From Paraspadella gotoi (Eukaryota; Chaetognatha): 64,000 bases of DNA. Every line of letters begins with the position of its first letter. The stretch's first letter is position 1. The stretch is taken from the NCBI GenBank assembly GCA_051294375.1, contig CM119264.1:6223073-6287072 (forward strand), in the 5' to 3' direction. The position numbers were made by a program, and so were the translations under genes. Below, one piece after another: positions 13,782-26,700 of this stretch. The notes below the pieces were generated by a model. That model saw nothing but the letters and a program-made list of their open reading frames with translations, did no database searches and was not told the DNA's origin.

Positions 13782-16700
13782 GAACTGATGGGAACTCAAC
13801 AAGACTCGCGAAACTGGAAGGGAATCGTTCTGGCATTGCTGGTGATTCTGCTGGTGGTGGCGTTGGTTTGCGTGGCCGTCGCTTTACTCACTCCTGGTAA
13901 GTCGCTCCTTCTCTTCCTCTTTACCCATGCCGTTCGCGTGAACCGAAAACCGATTATAATTACTTTTCTTTTCAATGAATTTTTTTTTTCGCCAAATCTT
14001 TTAAAAGCACAAAATATGCTCGTTTGAAAATTTGTTGTTGAAATGAACGAGATTTCATTTTCTCTCACATTCTCTTTTAATGGCATGCGCTCAGAATATG
14101 GTAATGCGCTCTCAGAAAAGAGGCGTATTTTTTTTTCAGGAATTTTCTCGGGCTAATCAGTAGTTGCATGAATGTAAAAGAAAGTCCTAGTTTTGAACGC
14201 GGTTTTCAGCCCTAAATTAAACACGGGAATCTAGTAAGAAAATAAAGAATTTTTAAAACGGTAACGATTATTGCCATTTATGGCTGAAATGACCCGTTCT
14301 ACAATGACGTCACGTGCATAACGTTTGTGTGTCCTTGAGTTTTTGTGTTTAGCCGATCGTTGCAACCTAGAAATTTTGCGTAAAACTTAAAAAAAAAAAG
14401 ACTAACTTTTGGATTTTGTTATTTTGCACTGAGATTTGTTTTCACGTAGCGAATGATAATATTGTTCGAGGAAAGTAACCCAAGCGAAAGGAATTGGAAA
14501 AAAAAGCGTTTCATAGTCTTGGCTTTAATGCATACTTTACAATGTGCCAAAAGCATTTGCCAATGTAGTATTTGATAATTATTACGAGCAAAAAAGGTTT
14601 TCTTTGATTTTCACTACGAAGTTATAGGAGTTAGGACAAGAGAAAGGTCAGGATGAAGGTGAGTCTGAAAAGAAATGAAAGGTCAGGTAACAACATTAAC
14701 GAAAGGTTAATAATGATTTGAATAATTACGATAAAAATGTAAAATTTGAGAAAAAAAAAATATTTGAAATTCAACGAAAATTTTTTTGTTTGCTCGTAAC
14801 TCTTTTCAACGAAAAAAAAGAATCTACTTGTTTTAAATTTATTTGTTTTAAATATGTATAATAAATATTTGTTTTAATTATAATAAATATTTGTTTTAAA
14901 TATTAAATATTCTCAGAATCGAACAACCATGAATTATTTCATGGATTCTGACGGCTTTTGTAATGCTCTAAAATTTCGCTTTTTCAAATGAAAATATTTA
15001 AATCGACAAAATCTTACCCTGCCATCTTTAAATGAATTGAATCAAAAAAATATACACTTTATTGAATGCACGTAATTAAGCATTCATTACTGAATGTTAT
15101 TGCTTAACATTCATAATAATTGATTGTTAGACTTACCCCATTGAACTTATGTCCACAACAAGCATTGTTTAACAAGCTCGTTGTAAGACTAAGACTAAGC
15201 TTTGTTAAATTTTCTTCCATGATAGTGAATTTCATATTCCTTACCGTCGTACGTGCATCTCGCACGCAACCTTTGCACATCGCAAGTGCATCAAATTTCA
15301 GAAACTCTGCTGATCTGACCCGCAAAATTAATGCATTTTTTTATTATTAACTTTTGAATATTGTTATTTCTTCCAAGCACGAATTCACTTCTTGTAACAT
15401 TTAAAAAAAAAAAGAATCCTCACACGATTTGTTCTTGTAGCGGCAAGATTTGACCGTTATGACGTTTGCCTCCTGAATATAAGGGGGTTCTAGCCCTTTT
15501 CGAAGTTGAGTGAGCCAGGCCGGTAAACCCGCTTATTGCATATGGACAGGAATTATAAACTGCTTACTTATGTACGCGAATATCCTTAACAGTGGACCGC
15601 AGACTAATAATTCGTCTATGGAACACTAATAAGCAAACAATATGTAAATAACAAGCTAATAAACAAATAATAAAAACTTTATTTAATTATTTGTAAGCAG
15701 TTTAAAGTCAAGCTTTTGGAGCCGAGTTTATGAGACGCTTTATGACAAACAATATTCGTAATTTACTCGACTTGAACGAGAAATTGTTGCGGCCTTGTCA
15801 CCAAAACCAACCTTGGTTTCGCTACAGTTTAAAAACAACAAACCATGAAACCGTTATATTAACTGTCGTTCCCTTTGAAAGCTTTAATCAAAAAAAATTC
15901 TCGTTTGTGAAGTCAACTCCTTTTTTTTATATTCGTCGCGCATTCGATTTCGCGCGTGCGAAAAATTCAAATAAAAAATAAACAAACAAATATTAAAACT
16001 AAACTATTTTTATTTATTTCCGCTCAGACGCGAACGACAATCGACTGAAAGGCCCACGATTGGCTTTCGGACGATCTTTCGGGGAAAAGCTCAAGGTGCA
16101 CAACGGGTCACCGAGAAAAACTGTTTTTGTCTTTCAAAAGTAATGCAGCAAAGGACTGTAAAATCGCATAAGAATAAGATCAAATGGTATTAGCCTTGAA
16201 TGACTTTACTCACGCGAACTGCATTTAAAAATATTATTGATGCGTTAATCCTTTCTTTTTCGTTGTTTCATAGGTAATTAGACAGAGAGCAAAGAAATTT
16301 TGAATTTAACAACGATTTTATGATTAGGTGGACATGTTTCGCTTGCTTATTTCAAAGCCCTTCTATTCAGCATGATGGACGATCAATAATAAATTTTGTG
16401 GGCAAAAGAAGAGTTGTCGGAAGAGAGAGAGTCGGAGAGGGTAAAGTTTTTCCAACAAGAGTGGTGGAGACGTAATAGTAGGTCAGATTGAGAAGGTTGA
16501 AGGGAGGACAGATTGAGGTGAGTTGCTGAAAAAGAAGTGAAACTGTTAAAGGGAGAGAGGAGAGAGGAGAGAAGAGAGAGTGAGAGAGGAGAGAAACAAA
16601 CAACAACAGAGTTATAAATAAATAAAAGATACATTTTTGCATGTACACCAAAGTAAGGAGTTTGAAAAACTAACATTTGGAGAAATTTACCTTAACTGTC

Positions 16701-17781
16701 TACATCTGAACCATTTTCTGTCTCAACTTTGTTGGAAAACTTTTACCCTCTCTCTCTCTCTCACACTCTTCTTTTGCACAATTTATTATTGAATAGTATA
16801 TGCTGATGAAGGCTTGTAATAAGCAAGCCGAAACATGTCCCAAACTACTAATAAAAAAATCGTTGTTAAATTCAAAATTCTTTGCTCTCTCTAAAAATAT
16901 TATCATAACGACCGAATATTACCCATGGGGCAATTATGACTTAAAATGACGTAATAATGACGTAAAATTTATGTAAAATCGAAAGAAAAGTAAACAAACA
17001 AACAAACAAACAAACATAAGAAAATACAGATAAATGTTTTTCATCGAGAGGAAAATCTTCTCCCCCTCCTCCTCATCCTCCCTAACCCCCTTCCCCTCCT
17101 CCTTCCCTCCTTCCCTCCCACCCTCCCCTTAGCCCCGCGGCTTCGACGGCTACTGGGTCTCCGACTCGGAAATCGTTCACCGAAATTCACACGACGCGAT
17201 CGTCGTGAGAAACGCGGAGACGTTGGAGACAGTCGAGCTCATGGACAACACGACTTTCGTGAGTCGCGGTGGTTGGGGGATTGGTGATATCTATGATGGA
17301 CGATCAATGATATTCCTATGTGCTGGGGATTGATGATATTTTCGAGCGATGATAATGGAATTGAATAGGAAATACTTCCGACGGTGATGGACAGGTAATA
17401 TTTATGAGGCTTGGAGGATTAATGATATTCCTAAAGCGGGGCTTTCGGCTTTACTGTAGGGGATCAATACTGTAAGAAAACGTAAATATATCTATTTTCA
17501 TTTGTGACCATTTAAATGTGACAGCGTTCGCTGGGTGATTCTCGCCTCAAATACTCGACGTCCGGAGATCGGAAATTCGTCCTCGTCGTTCACAACGAAA
17601 AACCAGTGAGTGTGATTTTTTTTGACATTTTACAAATAACAAAGACAAGAACGTGAAACAATTCGTCAGGACAGAAATGTTGCTACAAATACATCGACGA
17701 CGAAATTGATTCTAATCCTTTTTCGCAGGTGTTTCGTCACAGCACCGTCGCTTACTACAAAATTTTCACGGTCAACAACAA
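13782..17781 (+). CDS. DPP-like gene, N-terminal exon cluster (membrane anchor and first propeller blade)
   Basis: Five exons. 13782-13896 encodes about 38 residues including a hydrophobic helix (LALLVILLVVALVCVAVALL) and ends in phase 1. 16028-16095 ends FGEKLK at a GTGCAC donor. 17133-17258 contains GYWVSDSEIVHR, matching the first propeller strand of the family (KWISDTEFIY in DPP6). 17525-17605 contains GDRKFVLVVHNEKP. 17729-17781 contains VFRHSTVAYYKIF, equivalent to QHSYTGYYVL in DPP6. The acceptor of the first exon is weak (CCCAAAG), and the upstream start-codon exon was not found. Confidence 0.85.
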
Positions 17782-20700
17782 GTGAGCAGAATTTTTATTC
17801 GATAACATTAAAAAAAATATATATATATTTCGTTATCGTTTCCCAAAGTTTTCGACGTTTATTTTTTTTCCATCCNNNNNNNNNNNNNNNNNNNNNNNNN
17901 ATCCACTTTTATCTTTTGTCAACTCCATTCATTATTTTTGAATCTTCTGTCAACTCTCATATCTCTTCAAACCTTTTCATTACTTCCTCCATCCATCCTG
18001 CATCTTCCACTTCTCAACTCTTTTCATCTTGTCAACTCGCCATCTCAATCTCTTTTCATCTTTGTCAACTCTCATTCTCAATTCTATCTTTTCATCTTTC
18101 TCAACTCATCTAAATCTTTATTATTCATCTCGAACTCTTTCTCAAACTCAATCTCAATCTCTCATCTCTTTTCATCTTTCGTTAAACTCCATCTCACTCT
18201 TTTCTTCTTCGTCAACTCCATCTCAATCTCTTTTCATCTTTGTCAACTTCCATTCAATCTCTTTATTCTCGTCAACTCCATCTCAATCTTTTCATTCTTC
18301 GTCAACTCCATCGTCAATCTCTTTTCATCTTCGTCAACTCCATCTCAATCTTCATCTTCGCATCTTCGCATCAACTCTTTTCATTCGTCTCAAATCTCTT
18401 TTCATCTTTGCTCAACCTCTATTCTCAATCTCTTTTCATCTTTGTCAACTCATCTCAATCTCCTTTCATCTTTGTCAAACTCCATCTCAATCTCTTTTCA
18501 TTTTCGTCAACTCATCTCAATCTCTTTTCACTCTTGTCAACTCCATCTCAATCTCTTTTCTTTTCAACTCTATCTTCATCATCTTTTCATCTTTGTCCAA
18601 CTCCTTCAATTCTTTCATCTTGTCAACTCCTTCTCAATCTCTTTTCACTTCGTCAACTCCATCCATCTCTTTCCTTATCAACTCTATCTCAATCTTTTTC
18701 ATCTTTGTCTCAACTATCCATACTCTTTTTATCTCTCGCACATCCATCTCAATCTCTTTTTCATCTTTGTCAACTCATCTCAATCTCTTTCATCTTCGTC
18801 AACTCCATCTCAAACTCTTTTCATCTTCGTTCAACTCCATCTCAATCTTTTCATCTTCGTTCAACTCCATCTCACTCTTTATCTTTCAACTCCATTTCAA
18901 TCTTTCATCTTCGTCAACATCCATCTCAATCTCTTTTCATCTTCGTCAACTCCATCTCAATCTCTTTTCATCTTTCTCAACACTCATCTCAATCTTCTTC
19001 GATCTTCGTCAACTCCATCTCAATCTCTTTTCATCTTTTCAAACTCATCATCAATCTCTTTTCTTCTTCGTCAACTCCATCTCAATCTCTTTTCATCTTC
19101 GTCAACTCCATCTCAATCTCTTTTCGATCTTTCTTCAACTCCATCATTCAATCTTCTTTTCATCTTCGTCAACTCCATCTCAAACTCTTTTCATCTTTGT
19201 AACTCCATCTTCAATCTCTTTTCATCTTTCCATCCACTCATCTTTCATCATTCTCAACTCCATCTCTCAACTCTTTCATCTTGCTCAACTCCATCTCAAT
19301 CTCTTTACTTTCCAACTCTATTCTCAATCTCTTTTCATCTTTCTCAACTCCATTTCAAACTCTTTTCATCTTCGTCCAACTCTCATCTCAATTCTCTTCT
19401 TCTTCGTTCAACTCCATCTCAATCTCTTTTCATCTTTGTCAACTCCATCTCAACATCTTTTCATCTTCGTCAACTCCATCTCAATCTCTTTTCATTTCTG
19501 TCCAACTCCATCTCATCTCTTTTCATCTTCGTCAACTCCATCCTCAATCTCTTTTCATCTTTCTCAACTCCACTCAACTCTTTTCTCTTCGTCAACTCCA
19601 TCTCAAACTCTCTTTCATCTTCGTCATCCATCTCAATTCTTTTCATCTTCTAACTCTCATCGCTCAATCTTTTTCATCTCGTCAACTCCATCTCCATACT
19701 CTTTTCATCATTCGTCAACTCTCATCTTCAAATGCTCATTTTCATCTTTCTCACTCTCTCATCTCTTTCTATCTTCGTCAACTCCATTTCAATCTCTTTT
19801 ATTCCTATCATATCTTATCTGACTCCATCTCAATCTCTTTATCATCTTCGTCAACTCCATCTCAATCTCTTTTTCTTCGTAAATCATCTCAATCTCTTTT
19901 TCATCTTGTCAACCCTTCAATCTCTTTTCATGCTTCTCAACTCCATCTCAATCTCTTCATCTCGTCAACTCATCTCAAAACTCTTTTCATCTTCGTCAAC
20001 TCATCTCGAGCGCGTGGTCAGCGGCGGCAAAGCCAGCGCAGCTGGTCGCTGCGGCGTGCCGCAGCCGAGACCCGCCAGCGCAGAGCGCGGGTTCAGCGGT
20101 CGCAACGCCAGCGCAAGCCGACCGGGAGCAGCTGGCGCAACGGCAGCGCAAGCGCGGGTCGAGGCGTCGGCAACGCCAGCGAAGCGCGGGGCAGCGGCGC
20201 AAACGGCCCAGCGCCAAGCGCGTGTGCGGCTCACGCCAGCGAAGCGCGGGGAGCGGCTGGCCCAAGCCAGCGCAAGCGCGGGGCCAGCGGGGCGCAACGC
20301 TGAGCGCAAGCGCGTGGGCAGCGGCGGCAAAGCCAGCGCAAACGCGGGGCGGCGGCACGCCAGGCGCAAGGCGCGGGCAAGTGGTCAACGCCAGCGCGCA
20401 GCCGGCAGCGGCTGGCAACGCAGCGAAACGGGGAGCGGCGGCAACCAGCGCAAGCGCGTGCAGGTGGCTCAACGCCAGGCCGGGCAGCGGACGTCACGCC
20501 AGCCGCAAGGCGCGGGCGCAGCGGGCGCAAGACCAGCGGCAAGCGGGGTCGGCGGCCGGGCAACGCAGGCAGCGCGGGGCAGCGGGGCAACGGCCCAGAA
20601 ACGCGAAGCGGGGGCAGCGGCGGGCATACGCCAGCCCATAGAGCGGGGCAGCGGCTGGCAACGCCCAGGCATAGCGGGTCAGCGGCGGCAACGGAGCGCA

Positions 20701-23700
20701 AGGGAGACGCAAGCGCGGGGCAGGCGGGCGCAAACAGCCAGCGCAAGGCGGGTACAGGCGCCGCCAAAAAAGGCGAGACGCGCTCGGCGCAACAGGCCCC
20801 GGGCCCGTACCCCGCACGGGGCGTGCCGCCCCGCCGCGGCCGCCACCGACCGCCGCGCCGCCGCACCGCAGCCGCCAGCGCCGCCGCCCGCGGCGCCGGC
20901 AAACGCAGGCAAAGGGAGGCCGGGCAGCACTCCCGCGTGTGGGGGCACCGAAAACAACAGGGGCGGCGCGCCGCCGGCGACGACGACGACCGACGACGGA
21001 GACCGGACGACGACGCGGACAGGCAGGGGCGCGAGGGGAGGTGGAGAGACAGCGGGCGAGAAAGGGAAGGAGAGGGAGCGATACGGTACGGACGACGCGG
21101 GAGAGTGGGGGGAAGAAAAGCCCCCAAAGGGCGGGGCGCGAAGAGGGCAGCGAGAGGGACGAAAAAGGGGACAACCAAGAGAAGGTAGAAACAGGAGGAG
21201 AGGAGATGAAGGGGGGGGAGTGCGGCAAGGGACGGAGGGCAGGGCAAAAGGACGGCGGCGAGACGGGAGCCCCGTAGGGACGAGGGAAGGGGCGGGCGGA
21301 GAAGCGGGCCGAAGGAAGGCGGGCGCGGAGGGTCAGACGGGGCGACAGGAAGCGCGCCGGGGGGCGGGCGGGGGCGCGTGGGCGGGCGGGCGGCGGGCGG
21401 GCGAGGGGCGGGGGCGGGGGGGCGGGGGGCGGTGGGGGCGGGAGGGGGAGGCGGGGAGGCGGGGGAGGGGGCGAGGCGGGGCGGGCGGGCGGTGCGAGCG
21501 GGGGGGCGGGCGGGCGAGCGGGCGGGGGCGGGCGGGCGAGGGGGCGGGCGGGCGGGGGGCGGGCCGGGCGGGCGCGGGACAGGAGGTGACCGGCGAGCGC
21601 TGGCGCCGCGCGGGGCCCGCGAAGGAAAGCCGTTAAACAAGGCCGCGGACCCGAACCCCGACCGGCCACGGCGGCGCGCCACCGAGAGAGCACACGCTGA
21701 CGGGGGGAGGGAGGCACCAGAGAGGGGGTGAGGACGGGGGTATGACGGAAAAGTGCACAGGGGCCGCGCGACGAAGCACAGCAACGACGACCACGAAGGA
21801 GCTGGAGGCGGGAGAGGCGAGGACCGCTGGGAAAACGAGCACAGGGGCCCGCGCGACGAGCCAGAACGACGCACGAGGAGGAGCGGGTAGGACGAGTGGG
21901 TGGCTGAAAGAGCACAGGCCTCCGCGAGCGAGCGCAGACGACCGACACGAGAAGACGGCAGACACGAATGAGGGACGTGGGCGAGGGGGCCGCGCAACGC
22001 GGACGGAAAAGAGCACAGGGCCGCGCGGGATGCGGAGCAGAACGGACGACCGAGGAGGAGCGGAGGACGGGGAGGACGGAAGAGACCAGGCCGCGCGAGC
22101 GAGCCAGACGAACACGGATAGGACGGAGGCCGGGCGAGGAGGAAAAGAGGCACAGTGAGCCGCGCGTGAGCGAAGCCCCAGAACGACAGAGGGGGGGCCA
22201 CGGGCCCCAGAGGGAAGCACCCGGGGAGGAGAGGACGAAGGCAAGTGGGGACGGGACAACAATGAGAAGGGGTGCGAGATTAAGGACGACGAGTCCAGGG
22301 CAGGAAAACAAAGGAAACACAGGGGGGGCGCAAAGACGGGCAATCAACACAAACGAGAGGCGAAGCGGGAGCGGGGAGAGGGGGAGAGGGAGACGGATAA
22401 CGCAAAAACGTAGTTTTAGGCGTATTTGTGAGGAGAGGAACAGGAGAGGGAAACGGGAAGCCAGCGGGACGGTAAGAAAAGAAAAGAAAAAGAAAGAAAA
22501 GAAAAGAAAAAAAAGCGGGGGAAAGGATCCAACCGGGACAGCGCCAGCAGAAAGAGCCAACACGAAACGCAACCCAAAACGAACGGGGGGCGAGGCCAGC
22601 AAGCAAGAGGCGGGGGCGTCCGCCGCGGCCGCCGCGTCCCACGCCGGCGCACGCACCGCGCAACGGATTGGAAGGAGGGTCCCAAAGAGGAAAGCGGACC
22701 CCCCGGGAGGCCCAACGCCGGGAGCGGACCAAGAAACGAAAGCCCAACAGAGACGGTACGGGAGCGCCGAGCGGGTGCGAAGGACGGCCGGACACGCCCA
22801 GTGGGAAAGGCCGCCGGCCGCGGCCGGGAAGCGCGGAGGCCGCGGCCGCCGAGCGGCGGCAGAGGGGGCGCGCGGACGGGGACGGGCGTGCCAGGCGAAG
22901 CCGGAGCAAGAGGGGCCAGAGGAGCCGAAGACCCCGACGAAAGGAGGACGCCACCGCCGCAGGCGCCTAGGACTGGCGGACGCAGCGGCTAGACCCCGCG
23001 CTTGCAGACGACGAAGAAAGCGGAGGCGCGACGGCGCAGGCCAGCGGCGGCGCCGCAGCGCACCAGCAGCGCCGCGGAGCGGAGAGGGGGCGGACGAGTC
23101 GTTGTACTTTACGAACAGTGAGGCGGAAGGAAGGGCCGGCCGCGAAGGCCAAGAGAGAGGGAGAAGGGGCGAAGCGGGGATAGGCGGGCGGGGGCGATGC
23201 ACGCGAATGCTCCGCAGAAGAGGAACGCGCGGCGGGGGGACTGAGGATGACGAGGCCGACGTAGCGGGAACGGGCACAGCAAGGCGACGGGAGGGGGGAC
23301 GACGACGGCGCCGAGCGGAACGACGCCCGGCGCCCCAGCGCAGCAGAACGCGGTGAATCGAGGTCAGTGGCCAAAGAGGACGCGGGGGGGGAAAGGCTAG
23401 AGGGACGGCGGGCGCCCAGGGGCAGCCGGGCTAGGAGCGGGGCGGGGAGAACCGGGCCGGGAGAGATAAGACGGGCGGGACTAGGACAGCGGGTGGCCAC
23501 TGGCCAGAGTGAATCGCGTGGGAGTGAATATGACAAAGTCAAGTGTGACTAGTGACAACAATGAGAAAAGTGGGCGAGAGGACGACGAGCAGTTCAAATG
23601 TAAAACAATTAACACATTTTTTTCGCAAGACTGCAAACACAAACTTAGATTCAAGCTGAGCTGTTAGAGTGTTAGATGTTAGACTAAACGCGAAAAACAT

Positions 23701-26700
23701 CATCGATATATTAGATGTTAACATTAGATGTTAAACAGGGAATCCAAGCTTGACGGAATAAAAATAATAAAATAAAATAAAATAAAATAAAATAAAAAAA
23801 AATCTTTTGAAATGACCAACCGTGACATCGCCATCATAAATATCACAAACACGTAAACAGCAACAAAACTAACTTTTTTCTATTTTCCATCAATCAATTT
23901 CTTTTGTTCTTTCTCCTCCTCCTCCTCCTCCTCCCCACTCCTCTCGCACGCCCCCCTCAACGAGAGAGTGATGAGTGCCCCAAAGATTAAAGCGGACCCC
24001 GTGATGCCCAACGCCTCGGGTAGCTGACCCAAGAAAACGAAGCCCAACAGATACGAGACGGGGATCTCGAGCGTGGCGAAGACTGCGACCACCTCGGACC
24101 CGATGTGCTGCACCGCGGCGAAGAGGCAAGAGTGGGCCAGCAGATCGAAGACCCCGACGAAATGAAAGCGAGATGGCGCGACGGCGCAGCCAGCGTCGTC
24201 GCCGCAGCCGACACCAGCAGCGCCGCGGTGTTGTTGAGATAAAAGACGCTCCAATGGACGCCGCGGAGCTGGAGATGTTCGGAGAGGACGAACATGAGGC
24301 GCGTCAACCCCGCAGAACGGTGATGAGTGAGAGATTCTGGGCACGATTCGTCCAGACGACGACGAGAGTTGTTGACGTCACGCCAAGACACGACGTCACG
24401 TAATATTCTGCCGAAAAAAAATGTTCTGTCTGTTTGTCTGTTTTCTGTTCTTTCTTTTTATTTCTCTCCTCTCTCTCAAACCTTTGCTGTTGAATTTCCT
24501 CAGTGCGGTCTGATTTTCTTTCTTTTCGTTTTCGTTCTTTCACGCTCCAGACCAAAGTTTGACGACGGTGATTCGTCGTTCCGCTCCTGATGAGGAATAA
24601 AAGAGCGCCACACTTAATCTTACATTCTACAGTCTATTCGTCCACGCTATAATTTTATTTTTAGTTATATTCTATTCGTGGGCTATTAGTTTATTCAATA
24701 GAGTCGCCGTGTAGTAATAATATGGCAACGTTATATTAATCTCAGAGTCTAGACCCTATTCTCGATCTCTGGGATGTTCGTTCCGAATTTTAACCAAATG
24801 TAAGTCTAATATCTATTAATTAAATTTTGAAAGTAAATGTCATTCCGCAATGGTGCAATGTGTCCATTTTGTGGCCAGCAAGACTTAAATGCGGCCTCAC
24901 TGCTCATCTGCCCTCAACCTCGTCTTCACCAGTTCCGAGCAGGCTATATTCATCTCGTTACAACCGTGGTCCCGGGTTCATTCCTCTTGGGTATCCCGGT
25001 CGGCTTAAATGGACGCAAATGTGATGGAGTAGGCGGTCATCTGAGCGGTCCGCCAGCCCCTACGCCAGTTGATGATATAACCCCCTTGGTTATCACAGGC
25101 ATTCCATCCCGATCCATAATGTACGCTCAAGATCCTAACAGTATTACATCCTCTCTTAGTACATAGATAGCATACAATACTTAAAAATCTGAAATCGTAG
25201 GCTTATTATACGAAGTTTTTCGGCCATTCCTCAAATCACTTCGAGTAACAACCTTCTCCCTTACCTTAGGATATCTTTTGGGTCTTCAAATTGCGTGGTA
25301 AATGCCAGGATCATCGATTATTCGTTCGATCGTTGTTTCCGCGTACCACGCGTTTAGCAGTATAAATTTGAAACTAGCGTAACGTTTCGTACTCAAAAGG
25401 CCGAGACGCGACCGCCATCGGGCGGACCACCAGAGGGCGCAGTTTAGACGAAAGGATCTCCTCTAAGGAAACAACATGAAACAATGGGATTGTCGACTGG
25501 AGAATTGTAAAGTGTGGGTAGGCGAATTTCAGAATTCATTTGTCAAGCTCAGACGCATTTTAAGATTTTAAAGAATCAACTTTTTTGTTCTTCCTTAACT
25601 TTGCCTATCTTCCTAGTCCCTCTAACTCCATGCAGCCCAAAAAAAAAAGAACATAATCCATAAAACCAGATTACTATTTCTACACAACTAATTTTTTAAT
25701 TGAAAACTCTTCATTTGGTAAATGAATCAGTGAATTTTTTTATTAATTCTGATTCTGTTGAATAAATGGTTATATTCAGACCAAGGTACCATCGCCTTCG
25801 TATCTACGTCAATCATTGCCTTCGTGGACGATGATGAAACACTCTCAAACAGGTGTTGACGAATACCTTTTCAAGTACGTCAAGTTCCAAAACGACGAAG
25901 GTCGGACGAAATTAAGTTAATTGTAAACTCACTTTAGATAATTTACTTAACCCCAGAAATTGTTACATTTTTAAATTTTTTTTCCGTCTGCCTATACTTT
26001 TCCCTTGCTACTAGTGCAGGATTTGCTTCTTATCTTTCTCTTCTGTGTAGCATTTTCCCTTTACTTACTATAGAAATATTGCCTCTTTCTGTCTTACCCA
26101 CTAGATCTTCACTTGCGTTGTTTTACACAAAAAACCAGAGGCGGTACAAACAAAATAGCATTTTTAAAACAAAATAGCAATACAATTTAGTTTATAGATA
26201 TATCCACTAGAGGTTTTTAATCTTTTTGTTAGACAAAAGATCGAGATCTTCACTTGAAGTCTTTGAAAAATTTTATATTTTTTAAACAATTATTTTTTTC
26301 TTTATTTTAGGAAAGTGCCAAAATTATTTTTATTTTTTTCTATTTCCTTTATTCTATTGTATTTGATTCAAAGCAATTTTTAATTCAAATATAAATAACA
26401 AAAAAAAAATCATTATTGTTGATTTATAAAATATTTTTTGCAAGAGATGTAGCAAAAATGTGTTATAGTGCCGCAGTTAACAGTGCCAAGCTTTAAGCCC
26501 TTGAAACTTGATATACATTATTAGGCGCGGCCACTGCGTCTTGAGCCCTATCGAACTGATACCATGAAATTCTCTTGCTGGCCAAGAATAAGTACAAAGG
26601 GCCCAGACGTTTTTTTTTTTTAAAAATGTTTTCCCTAGTTTTTCGATTTTGTTTGACCAAAAAAAGTTTTTCGGCGATTCGTCGCTACAAAAATGTGAGA

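Noticed and set aside
17938-20303. Ser/Leu/Phe-rich ORFs of 320-600 codons
   Set aside because: Readings of a 31-bp satellite in three overlapping frames; no frame is preferred.
17901-20760. CRISPR-like regular array
   Set aside because: No unique spacers; units are contiguous tandem repeats in an animal genome.
19732-23356. ORFs of 460-930 codons in the GC-rich block on both strands
   Set aside because: They exist because T (A on the other strand) has been lost, removing stops. Neighbouring frames are equally open and the block is a transliterated copy of non-coding and transporter sequence.
24837-25166. Cys-containing ORF starting MSFRNGAMCPFCGQQ
   Set aside because: Part of an interspersed repeat present inverted at 31326-31593 with frame-breaking differences; no convincing zinc-finger spacing beyond one CPFC.
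24302-25442. A second, minus-strand DPP paralogue
   Set aside because: The exons are mirror copies within a palindrome with insertion-type damage and stop in mid-exon; an independent gene is not supported.
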